NCBI GenBank assembly: GCA_964036155.1
Contig: OZ038422.1
Location: 80,995,201-81,059,200 of the forward strand
Direction of reading: 5' to 3'
Length of the DNA stretch: 64,000 nucleotides
Source of the DNA: Diploscapter coronatus
Taxonomy: Eukaryota > Nematoda > Chromadorea > Rhabditida > Rhabditidae
The notes below the pieces were generated by a model. It ran no database searches, was not told where the DNA came from, and saw nothing but the letters and a program-made list of their open reading frames with translations. A program made the position numbers and the translations under genes. Shown here piece by piece: positions 47,209-59,424 of the stretch (within the stretch, counting starts at the first letter, position 1; every line of letters begins with the position of its first letter).

Positions 47209-48803
47209 ATGGACCAGGATAATGACACTTATTCATATCTGTATGGATCGAAAGAATCGGAAGATTTCTTCTGTGCTACTCTGCTGTTAATTGTGAGTTT
47301 AAGAGTGCCTCATCAAAATGCGGCATTTTATTTTAAATATTATATAGAAAACTAGCAACTTTTTTCTTCCATTTGGAAGTATAAAACTTTCATCTTCAAA
47401 TTTCAACATGCACGATAAGAGCTGTACTTACTTCATCTAAAGGTGATATTTTGCAGACCTGCTTATTTGGCATTTTGGTAAATTTCTTCTCCGCGATAAT
47501 TCTGCTTCGTCTCCGAGTCTTCAACAGTGCATTTGGTCTGTTGGCATCTTTCAACGCTCTGTCCAATTGCGGAGTTCTGGCGACCTTTGTGTTTTGGGCT
47601 GTCCCACTCACATATCTGTAAGAAAACATGACCTTTATTAGAAGATTATGATATTTCAGAGAAATTTCTGACCATGTACAGAGGGTAAATCATCTAATTG
47701 GACAAATTTCACTATTCTTTTGGTTCAATTGCCTTCACATAACAGTACTCATTTCGCTGAACCGTCTCTTTGCGATATCATTTCCAGCTTCATACAGGTT
47801 TATTTCTGCAAAAAAGAAATAAAATGCAGATATAAAATGTTTTAGAAAGTATTTCACTATTACAAGTAGTAAAATTAGCATATCATTCATCAATGTAATC
47901 AGCTTCCTGTATTTCTGCGTATACTTCATCGGTGCGGTTTAAATCAATTTAAATTCAATGTAGAACTTTCAGATGGGTGTGATTTTAAGTACGATGAATC
48001 GACAATGATATGGACATTTGGAACGGAGCCTTGTGGTTTATGGGTAAATTTGGCTAAATTTGAATCTTCAGCTGAAAGTCAATTTCAGTTGTCAACTAAC
48101 ATCGATTTGCGATATGGAGTGATTGCTTTTGCAATATCATCATTTATCGATATAATGACGCTCGTCCAACTTCGGATGGCTAATACTGTAAGTAATAGTT
48201 AATTTCCGAATTCTTTATTCATAAAAATGTCATGCATCATTTAGAAACTGACGCATATTCGTATTTCAAGCAGACAATCCGAAAATGATGCAGTCAAAAT
48301 ACAAAAGCGAGAAGTCACGTTCTTTCTTCAGGTTATCAAAGTTTTTCTTTATCAACTAAAAGATATCATTTTAGTCGTTTGTGAACACTCTGATGTTCTG
48401 TGGAATGCTCGTCTGTTTCCACATCATTTCCTACTGGCCATTTGTTGCTTCGTCTCGCTTCGCCAGTTTCCTTTCGACGACGTACGTTTGGGGATTTTCG
48501 CATACAGTGTCTGGGTAAGTAAATAATTGTCACTTCACTTTGAAATGAGTATATTTTCAATTAAACTAATGAATATTTTACAGGTTAACATTAGTGATAT
48601 TCAACAAGGAAATTCGCCGTCGTCTTCTGCATCCTTCAGATTTTCTTCGAACCGACACTATATCCACGAAGTTCAATAATCCCATGCAGCCCTCCGTCAT
48701 AACTGTATCTGCTTTTCAGACAAATGGACCAAGATATAATAATTCATTTGGGAAGAAGGCCTTTGCCCACCAAACTATGTCGTTATCCACCAAAGATATT
48801 TAA
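47209..48803 (+). CDS. Srx-type chemoreceptor B (361 aa, 9 exons)
   Basis: Exons 47209-47292, 47457-47617, 47660-47797, 47846-47931, 47973-48043, 48089-48187, 48245-48331, 48375-48514, 48584-48803, all in phase. Seven-TM architecture with the same family marks as its neighbours: RLRVFNSAFGLLASF, GQISLFFW…ISLNRLFAISFP, DGCDFKYDESTMIWTFG, QKREVTFFLQ and NKEIRRRLLHP. It belongs to the intron-pattern group of B, D, E and F (an intron right after the CG[L/K][W/F] motif and one near the end). The last dozen codons overlap a local hairpin-forming repeat, so the C-terminal tail seems to have been recruited from repeat DNA. Confidence 0.85.
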
Positions 48804-48912
48804 CTTATGTCTTTATCCACCAAACTACGTCGCTGTCCACTAAAAGTTTTGTGAACAACGACGTAGGTTTGATGGGTATAGATGTATTTAGAAACTTTTG
48901 GTGGATAGCAAC
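48755..48912. repeat. hairpin-rich repeat over the 3' end of Srx B
   Basis: The phrase (T)ATCCACCAAACTAYGTCG occurs twice in direct order (about 48766 and 48810). Inverted partners follow, such as CGACGTAGGTTTGATGG (about 48859) and AACTTTTGGTGGATAGC (about 48894). A related TTTGGTGGATAAAGACTTAG lies at about 57082. It looks like a small palindromic repeat family. Confidence 0.5.
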
Positions 48913-51128
48913 CTACACTCGTTCATTTGCAGTTGTCAATGGGTAAATTACCTATGTGTGACTTTTCATGAAGAAGAAGAAGATAGATAGGTATTGCTAA
49001 TTTGTAAAGTACAATACACACGACTATCGCATTTCCATTATTGCTCAATAAATCAACCTAACAAGAGAACATTTCGAATTGTTATGAGTTAGTATACATT
49101 ACGTAAAATGGTAAAATGCTGTTCAAAGCGAATTTTTACTCCAAAAACAGCTTGTTTACCAACGAATATCATTGTTATGGCAACAAATTATTGGTCATTA
49201 ATTTAGAAAATTCGGAGATAGTTCTGCAAATAATATCTATGCTTCAAATTGTCCAATTATTAAATCACACAAATCCCTAATTATTTCATGTGAGTTATAT
49301 TGGAACTTCTGCTTTTCAAACGGAACGATATTATCCGTTAAATTAGGTTATAAAACACTTACCATCACTTGTTTGTCTTTACTTGGACGAAGAAATATTT
49401 GATAATGAGTCTATGATTTTTTGTTTATCTTTAATTGTATATGGATGATTTTCAAGTGCACAAACTTTATTATATAAAAATCAGATTATATTTGGATTAG
49501 ATTTTCATACTTTTGCATTGCAATTTATCAAAATTTGTCATTTTAGTCATTCCGGAATCAACTTTCGATTAAATTATCATTTTTGTAGGATTTAACTGAA
49601 TTGTTTGATAAATTTATCACCATTCCATTTTTGCTATTGCAAAATCACTATGTTGCACGTAAACATAGTTATTGCAGCAAGGAATGATTCCATTCCAACT
49701 AGACTCCATATGCATTCGCATTAGTTCCAATCGCAAGGCCATATATTGAGTAATATAGACACTGATATGAAGGAGAGTAATTGTATCAACTGAATGTGTT
49801 TGGAAAGGAATAACAAACTTCTGCTAGAAAAAATAATCAACTTGTAGAATAGACGCTACATCGGTTGTTTCGGGCAAAGAGCAATGTAATTTCTAACTTC
49901 CTTCACCATATCAACAATACATTTTGCATACGTGTATATGGGTCGAAAATACATTATAAATCGATTTTTTTTCTAAATAAAACTCATCAAAAACTTAGAA
50001 TTTAAAACTTCACTCCCTGTATATCTGTATCCTAAATTTTTCAATTATCATATTCATTCATTATTTTTCTATGGAATTTTTTCGCATATAATTCCAATTG
50101 CGTGATCTCCATAAGCATAGCATCCTCTCGTTTGGCCTATAGTTTGTATGATTTTTCTGAATATTTTCTGACCAAAACATGAAATAGTTCGAAGTGCAAT
50201 TCGGGCAAAAGTATCTGACCACTCATGAAAATTCGAGTGTCTGATTCTGATGCTTGTGATGATCCAACCCAACTGTAACTGAAGAATCTTTCGGCGCTTG
50301 ATGACCACTTTATCTGCGAAAAGTACTATTCCGCTTGGATTAGCACAAATGACAAAAACAAGCATCTGAAACTTCATAGATGATCAAAAACTTTTGTTCG
50401 CTACTGTAGTTTTCATTTTTTATTTTAAAGCTTAATGAGTTGTAAATTAAAGTTGCATAATCCCTATATTAACTCGTTCATATATTTATGATTTCATTTG
50501 ATCGAACAATAGGATTTTGAGATTGAAATAATAGAATATGCGTCTTGTGCACAGTATAATATTTATGGTCAGGGATAATGAAAATAGCATTAAATTAAAA
50601 TTACAGTAATCTTGAACAATTTCAGTTGCTTTTTGAACGACCCAAGTTTTTACAAAATACTGAATGGTTATTGTTGTGTAAAAAGAAATTTTACAACTTT
50701 GCATTTAGTGTAGCCTAGGTTTCCAGCTCATAAATTTTTGAACCAAATGAAATAATAATCTAATCTTCGAACTTCAACTATCCATGAAATGTTTAGGAAG
50801 CTAAATCCTAAAATATAAGTTTAAAATTTACTAATTAAGTACACCTACATATTCAAAATATTCACACGTATTTGAGTACTATTCCTACGCAGTTTGCAGT
50901 TTGAAGTTGCTGACAAATCTTAGAAATCAACATATAAAATTGTCAAAAATTCTCGTTTTAATTTCTCACGTCTGTTTCTACACTTCTTCTTTAATCTACA
51001 AAATTAGCTTTCATCTGTAGCCTACAGAATCACAAATCATTTCATTCAAATGCTTGCAGAATTTATTCCATTTTGTCCATTCTTCTATCAAGTATTATGA
51101 AATAATTTATTGGATTTCAGATACTTGC
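48913..51128. other. spacer between Srx B and Srx C
   Basis: A 2.2-kb AT-rich gap with a MITE relic near 50196-50406. The 102-codon minus-strand frame at 50069-50377 covers that relic and is not supported as a gene. A GGATTTCAG acceptor lies eight bases before the next ATG. Confidence 0.45.
50196..50406. mobile_element. degraded relative of the 43.7-kb MITE
   Basis: The right end TTTTGTTCGCTACTG followed by TA matches the right end of the element at 43713-43923. A CGGGCAAAAGTATC-like block near 50205 may be the worn left end. Evidence is limited to these end sequences. Confidence 0.35.
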
Positions 51129-52931
51129 ATGTCAAACGATGTAGCAGCTACATCTTCTGCATCTCCATTGAATGAAACTCAATACCTGTTCCACTCTGAA
51201 GCAGCGGAGAATGTGATCGGCTGTGCGATGATCCTGTGTTCGGCAGTGATCGGTATCCTGGCCAATGGGCTGTCCTCGTTTCTGCTGCTGCGTCTGTCCA
51301 CATTCCGCAATGCATTCGGACTGCTGGCCACTTGCCAGTCCATCGCCAACACGGTCATGTGCATCGCTTTTGCATTCTGGGCTGCACCCACAGTACTTCT
51401 GTTAGTCATTCGTAAATCGAACATGTTCGAATAAATAGAATTTGCAGTGGTGTTCCGGAAAACTGGGGCTATGTAAATCATTTTATCGGACAAATTGCGA
51501 TATACGGTCAAACTACAACATATCATGCGGCGATATCTATTTCCGTGAACAGGCTTATGGCTTTAGCTTCGCCTTATTCATACAGGTACTACACGGGTTT
51601 TAAGTGAAAATTTCACAAAGTTATTAGCGTATATACTCAGTCTCATGTTCTTTGCTTTTTGTGTAAAATTACGATACACAAAATGGGATAAAATCGAAAA
51701 AAAAATCGCTTACCGTAATCTTTCCAACATCGATTTTTTAATTTTAATTTTCAATAGCACCGTGATACAGTAAGATAATAACCTATAAAGTAATCGACAA
51801 TAAGCATATACAATTCCTCCATTGTTAGAGAATATAATATCATGAATACAGTATTTTGAATAGCATTCCAAATTCAGTTCTTTGAAATATCTTAGCTTCG
51901 ATCAGACATTATCAAATCAACAAAAAATTTTTCAGAGTGTATTTTTCCTACAAAAACACCCTAATCCTAATTGTGGTAATTAATTTGCTCAGCTTCGCCT
52001 ATAATCTAGTCTATGTGTTCGGTAAGCCAATTAAATTTAGATTTAGCCTTATATAGCTAAAGCAAGCGATATTTTCTGAGGAAACAAAAAGTTATGAAAT
52101 CATAGTAAATATCTTTTATCAGTAATTATCTTCAGGAACATGCACATTTTACTTTGAAGCATCATCAATGGTAACTTAAAATATCTAACGAAAATGATAT
52201 CAGAAGAAATTACAGGTTTGGATGTTTGGAAATGACGATTGCAGTTTATGGATAACGGACTACATTGATTTCTATTGGTCGTAAGTCTTTACACTTTTTA
52301 CTAAAATCCGATTATAAACTATTAAATTTAGCGTTCTCATTTATATGATAGCTGCCATTATTGACATATTTACATTAATACTTCTACGAACTGCAAACGT
52401 TGTAAGCTGTTTCTCTGCCCGATTTTTGTCCCTATCGATAATTAACTAAATTTGCAGAAATTGACTAACAGTCGACTAACCCAGTCAGACAAAACAAGCG
52501 ATGCAATGAGAAGGCAGAAGAAAGAAGTCATATTCTTTATACAGGTAAATAAATATAATTTAACGGAACCAAACGTCCTTATTAATTTGTGATTTACAAG
52601 AAAATAACGCTTATTTCAGTCCTTCATCTCTACGGTTTCATACTGCTTCGTGTTATTCTCCTTCCACGTAATCGCAACTTTGGATGTTGTTATTTCGAGT
52701 CGCTTCGTGACATTCATCTTCACAACCTTCATCTGGACTTCAGGCCACGCCTCCGAAGGTGTCATATTGATCATCTTCAACACAGAAATCAAGCGTCGCA
52801 TATTCCATCCGTCGAAGCTGCTCAACTCCAAGTCTGATACGATCATGCCCACAGTCGTGGGTGCAAAGACCTCGAATATCAGCTCTATCCAAGGTCTTAA
52901 ATCGTCTGCAGGACTCGCTTTGATTTCGTGA
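51129..52931 (+). CDS. Srx-type chemoreceptor C (354 aa, 8 exons)
   Basis: Exons 51129-51400, 51448-51585, 51937-52022, 52136-52170, 52216-52280, 52332-52401, 52458-52544, 52620-52931. Closely related to copy A: MSNDV start against MSDDV, FLLLRLSTFRNAFGLLAT, and a single long last exon. It has a short extra exon in the extracellular loop (GTCTFYFEASSM). Tail motif FNTEIKRRIFHP. In TM3 the usual FF pair after GQ is replaced (GQIAIYGQ). Seven membrane segments, probably chemosensory. Intron 2 carries a copy of a dispersed repeat (about 51650-51800). Confidence 0.85.
51650..51800 (+). repeat. dispersed repeat, copy 2
   Basis: Intron 2 of Srx C contains ACACAAAATGGGA followed by TTACCGTAATCTTTCC and a TTTAATTTTAATTTT-type block, in the same order as at 53007-53225 and 19868-20090. 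It is shorter and more diverged than the other two. Confidence 0.5.
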
Positions 52932-53006
52932 CAAAGATGCTCAGAAACCTTATTCGAGATTTCAAGTTTTTGAAGTATCAAAATCCCTTTCTCATTTTTA
53001 CTATCA

Positions 53007-53225
53007 ATAGGTTCGCGTAAAAACAGGATACACAAAATGGGAGGAACGAGCAATAAATCAATTACAGTAATCTTTTCGAAATGAGTTTTTTCCGAATTTT
53101 AATATTTAATTTTCTTCTAATTCTATTAGCATTAAGATACGGTATGTTCATGGTATTTTTAGCGCTCTACAATGGAGATGCACAGAGTAAAGATGTTGGG
53201 TTTTCATTGTTAATGAACATGGTAT
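53007..53225 (+). repeat. dispersed repeat, copy 3
   Basis: Starts AATAGGTTCG and includes ATACACAAAATGGGAG, ACAGTAATCTTTT and AAGATACGGTATG. It aligns over about 220 bp with 19868-20090. The short open frame here (53081-53296) is part of the repeat and not supported as a gene. Confidence 0.6.
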
Positions 53226-54152
53226 TTGTGCCGACTTATGATAACGATCCAAGACAAATTTTATGTTTCCATTTTGGGAAAGTTTTCCCAAGGTGAGGAA
53301 GGACGGCGAGCTTCTCCAGATCTTCCCACCACTTCCCCAACCTGAAAGTTCCCGCAGAGACTCCGCGTGGAAACTCGGCGGAAACTCTTTTCCAGGTATG
53401 GGAAACTTTTCTCTGAGCGATTAAAAAAATCATTTCTTCGTTTAAATTCTCCCAAGATTTATGGAAATGAGCGCTACATAAAGAGATTAGCTTGATTTTC
53501 TCCCAGAACTTCTTTCAAGATATCCTTCACTTTGCCACACTCGATTGAGTGGCCATAACAAGTTGTTGATCTCATTGCAACGCAGTGATAATCTTTAATG
53601 TGCAGGTGTACTCGTTATTATCATCAGTAATTTCAATTTGTATTCGTGGGGTTTAATAAAATAACCCATGCAATAAAGGAACTCACAATTGGTATTTCTC
53701 AAAGCATTATAATATTATCCTTATTTATCTGCACTATAATAACACGATCAACTGTTCACTGACCAATTGCCAATTAATCTTCTAATCTTGGACGTCAAGT
53801 CCTTACACGATTTGCATTTTTTCAAGTTATGACATTTGTTACCCTGCCACTAATTTCACTCGATTATCCGCATTCGTGTTGAATTAGCAGTTTATCCTTC
53901 TGCACAGAGTAAATCAAGCTTGTTTACTCCGTAACGTTTCCTGATATGCGTGACTTTATCGACAATTAGGCAATTATTTTCTGTCTGATCATATTATTTA
54001 GAGATAATGAACTACTTAAACTAACACGTTTTCAGCTAAACCTCCGTTATGACTTGTATAAAATGACATTTCGTTGTCTGCAGGATTTCTACGATTAGTC
54101 TGTTTCCTAATTTACGAAAATGTGATCTTCAAATTAACAGGTGCTAATTGAA
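53226..54152. other. spacer before Srx D, with a GC-rich patch
   Basis: From about 53280 to 53420 the DNA is far more GC-rich than its surroundings. It is bounded by inverted TTTGGGAAAGTTTTCCC and GGGAAACTTTTC blocks, so it may be another small inverted-repeat element. From 53815 on the spacer is clearly similar to 57140-57471 upstream of copy E, which marks the duplicated promoter region. Confidence 0.45.
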
Positions 54153-54540
54153 ATGAATACAAACACTACATCGGAGTCAACTGAGGTTTATTTATTTGGC
54201 TACATTGAATACGAAAACATATTTTGTGCGATACTTTTGTTTATTGTAAGTTAAGATTTTTCATACTTTTGCGTTAAATTAAAACAAATTCTTGAAGGTA
54301 TGCTTGCTCGGAGTATTTTTCAATTTATTCCCAGCACTTATTCTGCTACATCTTCCAGTCTTCAGAAATGCCTATGGTTATCTCGCAGCATTTCATGCTA
54401 TTTGCAACATCGGAATCCTCATTCCGTTTGTCATTCTGGCTGCGCCTACAATTTATTTGTAAGTGGTAATAGTCAAAAGTTTGTATTAGTTACGATTTTG
54501 AATGCATTTTGATATAACCCAAATGATCGCGAAACAATTT
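54047..54540 (+). repeat. segment identical to 57366-57859
   Basis: 494 bp covering the end of the upstream region, exon 1, intron 1, exon 2 and part of intron 2 of Srx D match the copy in Srx E at a constant offset of 3,319, with no mismatch that I can see. Flanking homologous sequence on both sides is visibly diverged. Confidence 0.85.
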
Positions 54541-56135
54541 GAACGAAATTTGTCAGAAACTCAGATTGGTCAAAGATAATCCGGCCTACCAGGGTGCATT
54601 TAAAATCATAGTGCTTTCAACCTTCAACGGTCACTGTACCTTTAGTTTCAAATAATATATCGGCCATGATAGATGGAATGATATGAAAAAGTTTTTTAAA
54701 AAGTCGACATTTTATTTTAGTGAAATCCACTCTAACTTTCAATACTTGAACCATGTGGCCGGTCAAGTGTCTATGTTCTTCTATATGGGGTGCCTTCACA
54801 GTGCTCTCTTCATCTCGATCAACAGACTTATTGCCATCTCGATGGCATTTTATTATAAGTCGGTGTTAATTTAATTGAAATGAGAAAAGTAGGATAAGAA
54901 ATTCCAGGGAATATTTTACCCCGAGGAACACCAAATATCTCATAATTGCTATCAATGTTATAAACTTCCTATACTTTTGCATCTACTTTTTCGGTAATAT
55001 TAATAATTTAACTGACAACTTGTCAGAACGCTAAACTTGTTTTAGATGGATGTGATTTCCATTTTGATCGTAGCACAATGATTTGGATATTTAGCCAACA
55101 GCCATGCGGCAAATTTGTAAGTTTTTTTTTTTTTATATTGATCATCGATCATTCTCTAAACATAATGATATATCAATTCTCAGAAATGTTACTTTAGCTA
55201 AATGACGTGATAGATCTCTATTATTGTGTCGGCGTTTTCGTGTTTGCTGGTTGTCTTGACCTCATAACCCTGATTCAACTAAACTCCTTCAATAGGGTAA
55301 GACATCTAATTGGTAGATTTGAAATTGACCATTTTCGGAGGTAGAAGAATTGAAACACATAATTTAAAAATAATGTTGAAATTTATTTGTATGAATTAGA
55401 GCACTATTTACAGTCATAATTGACGTCAACTTTAATATTACGCAAAGAAAATGATGTATTATCAAATTCAGCATTATTTATATTTTATATTGTTTCGAAT
55501 AATCAATTTTGACTGTATTTATTATTTAGAAATTTGCCAATGCACAAAGCCAGATATCGCAAAACCGAAATACAACAAGTAAAGGACAGCGGCAGGAAAT
55601 AGTTTTCTTTGCTCAGGTTAGTCATTCATATTCCATCATCTGGAGTTTCACTATCATTTTTAGTCTTGTGTGAACACCTCAATGTATCTATTTCTGATAA
55701 TTTGCTTCCACGTAATTTCTACCTTTGATAGGATTGCTTCTAATCGATTTAATTTGTTTCTAGCGACGACATTCATTTGGGGTGCTACTCACGCAATTTC
55801 GGGGTGAGTACGAATTCTAACATTATAAGCTCAAACCTACTTTACATAATGAATTATCATGTCGTATTTTTAAAATTTTACCTTTACTGAAGAAAAACAC
55901 TATAATAATGCAGGCATTGCTCGATTCGTAAAAAAAATGTTTCAAGTTTAGACTGATTTTGATTGCGTTCAACAGAGAAATGAGGAAGATTATCCTCCAT
56001 CCGTCGAGAGCAATTCAGGCAAGCAGTTTATCGAAATGGGTGAATAATTCCGAACAGAAGCAATTGGCTACAACCATCCATATATCTGAATTTGATAATA
56101 GCAGAAACAGAATCAGAAGCATAACTCTGACTTAA
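54153..56135 (+). CDS. Srx-type chemoreceptor D (352 aa, 9 exons)
   Basis: Exons 54153-54245, 54298-54458, 54721-54858, 54908-54993, 55046-55116, 55198-55296, 55530-55616, 55664-55803, 55952-56135. Family marks: HLPVFRNAYGYLAAFH, GQVSMFFYMGCLHSALFISINRL, DGCDFHFDRSTMIWIFSQ with CGKF, GQRQEIVFFAQ, and FNREMRKIILHP. Seven membrane segments. It is the apparently intact partner of the tandem pair D/E. The donor after exon 3 (AA-GTCGGT) is weak but is shared by both copies. A mariner-type element starts 21 bp after its stop codon. Confidence 0.85.
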
Positions 56136-56156
56136 ACATAAAATTATTGGGTTGGT

Positions 56157-57049
56157 CAATAATTTCTTTCCCACTTTCGAGAAAATTTTCTATAATTTTT
56201 TTCTTCCTTTAAACAAATTGTCAAAAAACCAAATGTTAACGATAATGATAGAAGATTATCAGTTGATTATCGGATAGATATCTGAGTTCCTCTTCATTAT
56301 GTTTATGGGAAAATATTGACCAGCGATGTGATAATTTCCATTTTAGGAATTCATTCCATTCCCGATAATATTTTTCCATAATAACTATGATGCATGACCA
56401 GATAAAAAGCTATGATATTCTACACTTCTTTAGTAATAAGATGTATGGGAAATTATTCTTAAAATCACAGAGTATAAAAAGTTTTCCGGCAGCTTTCGCC
56501 ATATCATACTTTTTTCTTATGCAATTTTACGACTAGAGATCAGGGTAATTGAATCAAAAATTTAATTCTACCACAATTATTGGAATTAATTAATTGATTA
56601 CAGTGATATTAGATATTCATAAGCCTCTTAAACATATTCATATGGATTGTTTCGTAATTCGATTACAGCACGTGACAAGATAGTCTTTTTAGAAAATGAT
56701 TGACTCGTCATATTAGTCTTACATAATTTTCAGTCTGAAAAAGGCTTAGGATGAAATAATTAATGAGTGTATTTGTAGAGTCCTATCTAAATGCACCGAT
56801 GATATTTTTAACATTTTTCCATTATTCGCTGAAGAATTGGACGAAAAGTAAAAAATCGCTCTGTATAGATCCTATCACAATTATTCTTGCTAAAATTCTA
56901 TAAGCAGCATATGAAAGCTTGAAACATCATCTATGACAAGCTTAGGTACTGTACTCTAACATACAGTAACCCTTTCCATATTAGTATTTCCCAGTCTTTA
57001 GTTGTGACGGAAGGACGAAAAGTGGGAAAAAAATTATTGACCAACCCAA
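56157..57049. mobile_element. mariner-type non-autonomous element between Srx D and E
   Basis: An 893-bp element with terminal inverted repeats TTGGGTTGGTCAATAATTT and the matching AAATTATTGACCAACCCAA, then a shared CCCACTTT / AAAGTGGG block, flanked by TA. The TTRGGTTGGT start is the typical mariner end. No transposase frame over 60 codons is present, so it is a deleted or MITE-like copy. Confidence 0.78.
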
Positions 57050-57365
57050 TATCTATGCTAAAAATATACTAAATCTCTCTTTGGTGGATAAAGACTTAGG
57101 TAAAATATCTCTGATGGATAACGACCTACACTCTATTTTTCAAGTTTATGGCATTTGTTACCCTATGAATTACTTCATTCGATTATCCGCATTCGTGTTG
57201 AGTTAGCAGCTTATCCTTCGGCATAGAGCAAATCACACTTATTTATCTTTTAACGTTCCCTGATATACGTGACTTTATCGGCAGCCAGACAGCTATTCGC
57301 TGACTGATCATATTATCCAGAGATAATGGACTACTTGGACTAATACTATTTCATCTAGACCTTCA

Positions 57366-57859
57366 TTATGACTTGTATAAAATGACATTTCGTTGTCTGC
57401 AGGATTTCTACGATTAGTCTGTTTCCTAATTTACGAAAATGTGATCTTCAAATTAACAGGTGCTAATTGAAATGAATACAAACACTACATCGGAGTCAAC
57501 TGAGGTTTATTTATTTGGCTACATTGAATACGAAAACATATTTTGTGCGATACTTTTGTTTATTGTAAGTTAAGATTTTTCATACTTTTGCGTTAAATTA
57601 AAACAAATTCTTGAAGGTATGCTTGCTCGGAGTATTTTTCAATTTATTCCCAGCACTTATTCTGCTACATCTTCCAGTCTTCAGAAATGCCTATGGTTAT
57701 CTCGCAGCATTTCATGCTATTTGCAACATCGGAATCCTCATTCCGTTTGTCATTCTGGCTGCGCCTACAATTTATTTGTAAGTGGTAATAGTCAAAAGTT
57801 TGTATTAGTTACGATTTTGAATGCATTTTGATATAACCCAAATGATCGCGAAACAATTT
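57366..57859 (+). repeat. segment identical to 54047-54540
   Basis: Second copy of the 494-bp mismatch-free tract, at the 5' end of Srx E. See the entry at 54047 for the comparison. Confidence 0.85.
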
Positions 57860-59424
57860 TAACGAAATTTGTCAGAAACTCAGATTGGTCAAAGATAATC
57901 CGGCCTACCAGGGTGCATTTAAAATCAGTGCTTTCAACCTTCAGCGGTCACTGTACCTTTAGTTTCAAATAGTATTTCGTCGATGATAGATGAAATGATA
58001 TGAAAAAGTCGATATTTTATTTAGCGAAATCCACTCTAACTTTCAATACTTGAATCATGTGGCCGGTCAAGTGTCTATGTTCTTCTATATGGGGTGCCTT
58101 CACAGTGCTCTCTTCATCTCGATCAACAGACTCATTGCCATTTCGATGGCATTTTATTATAAGTCGGTGTTAATTTAATTGAAATGAGAAAAGTAGGATA
58201 AGAAATTTCAGAGAATATTTTACCCCGAAGAACACCAAATATCTCATAATTGCTATCAATGTTATAAGTTTTCTATACTTTTGCGTCTACTTTTTCGATA
58301 ATATTAATAATTTGACTCACAACTTGTCAGAACGCTAAACTTGTTTTAGATGGATGTGATTTCTATTTTGATCGTAACGCAATTGTTTGGACATTTAGTG
58401 AACAGCCATGTGGTGAATTTGTAAGTTTTCCTTTTTACATTATTGAGCATTCTCTGAAGATAATGACACGTCAACTCCCAGAACTATTACTTTAGCTAAG
58501 TGACGTGATAGATCTCTATTATTGTGTTGGAGTTTTCGTGTTTGCTGGTTGTCTTGACCTCATAACCCTGATTCGACTAAACTCCTTCAATAGGGTAAGA
58601 CATATAATTGATAGATTTGAAATTGCCTATTTTCGGGGATAGAAGAATTGAGACACATAATTTAAAAATAATTTTACGATTTGTCGTAGGAATTAGAACA
58701 GTTTACAGCCATAATTGACGTCAACTTTAATATTACACAAAGCAAATTATATATTATCAAATTGAGCATTATTTATATTTTATATTGTTTCAAATAATCG
58801 ATTTGTGGCTATATTTATTATTTAGAAATTTGCCAATAGACGACGAAGCCAGATATCGCAAAACCGAAATACAACAAGTAAAGGACAGCGGCAGGAAATA
58901 GTTTTCTTTGCTCAGGTTAGTCATTCATATTCCATCATCTGGAGTTTCACTATCATTTTTAGTCTTGTGCGAACATCTCAATATATCTATTTATGACAAT
59001 TTGCACCCACGTAATTTCTAGCTTCGATTGGGTCGGTTCTAATCGATTTAATTTATTTCTGGCGACAACATTCACTTGGGGTGCTACTCATGCAATTTCT
59101 GGGTGAGTATGAGTTTTAAAATTATGAACTCAAACCTACTTCACATAATTCGTTATCATGTCGTATTTGTAAAATTTCATTTTTACTGAAGACAAACACT
59201 AATAATGCAGGCATTACTCGATTCGTAAAAAATGTTTCAAGTTTAGACTGATTTTGATTGCGTTCAACAAAGAAATAAGGAAGATTCTTCTTCATTCGTC
59301 GAAAGTAAGTCAGACAAGCAGTTTATCGAAATGGATGAAGAACTCCCAACAGAAGCAATTGGCTGCAACCATTCATGTAGCTGGATTTGATAATAGCAGA
59401 AATAGAATCAGAAGCATAAAATGA
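57472..59424 (+). pseudogene. Srx-type chemoreceptor E, probable pseudogene (lost splice donor)
   Basis: Homologous exons: 57472-57564, 57617-57777, 58025-58162, 58212-58297, 58350-58420, 58496-58594, 58826-58915, 58963-59102, 59247-59424; they would encode about 351 residues with no internal stop or frameshift. The donor after exon 4, G-GTAATATT in copy D, reads G-ATAATATT here. No nearby GT rescues the frame, and reading on meets a stop. One extra codon is present in exon 7 relative to D. The open frame elsewhere suggests the lesion is young, or that an AT-AG intron is tolerated, or that the base is an assembly error. Confidence 0.7.

Noticed and set aside
50069..50377. 102-codon minus-strand frame that might be a transposase
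   Set aside because: No transposase signature (for example DD34D/E context) is visible and it overlaps a non-autonomous MITE relic.
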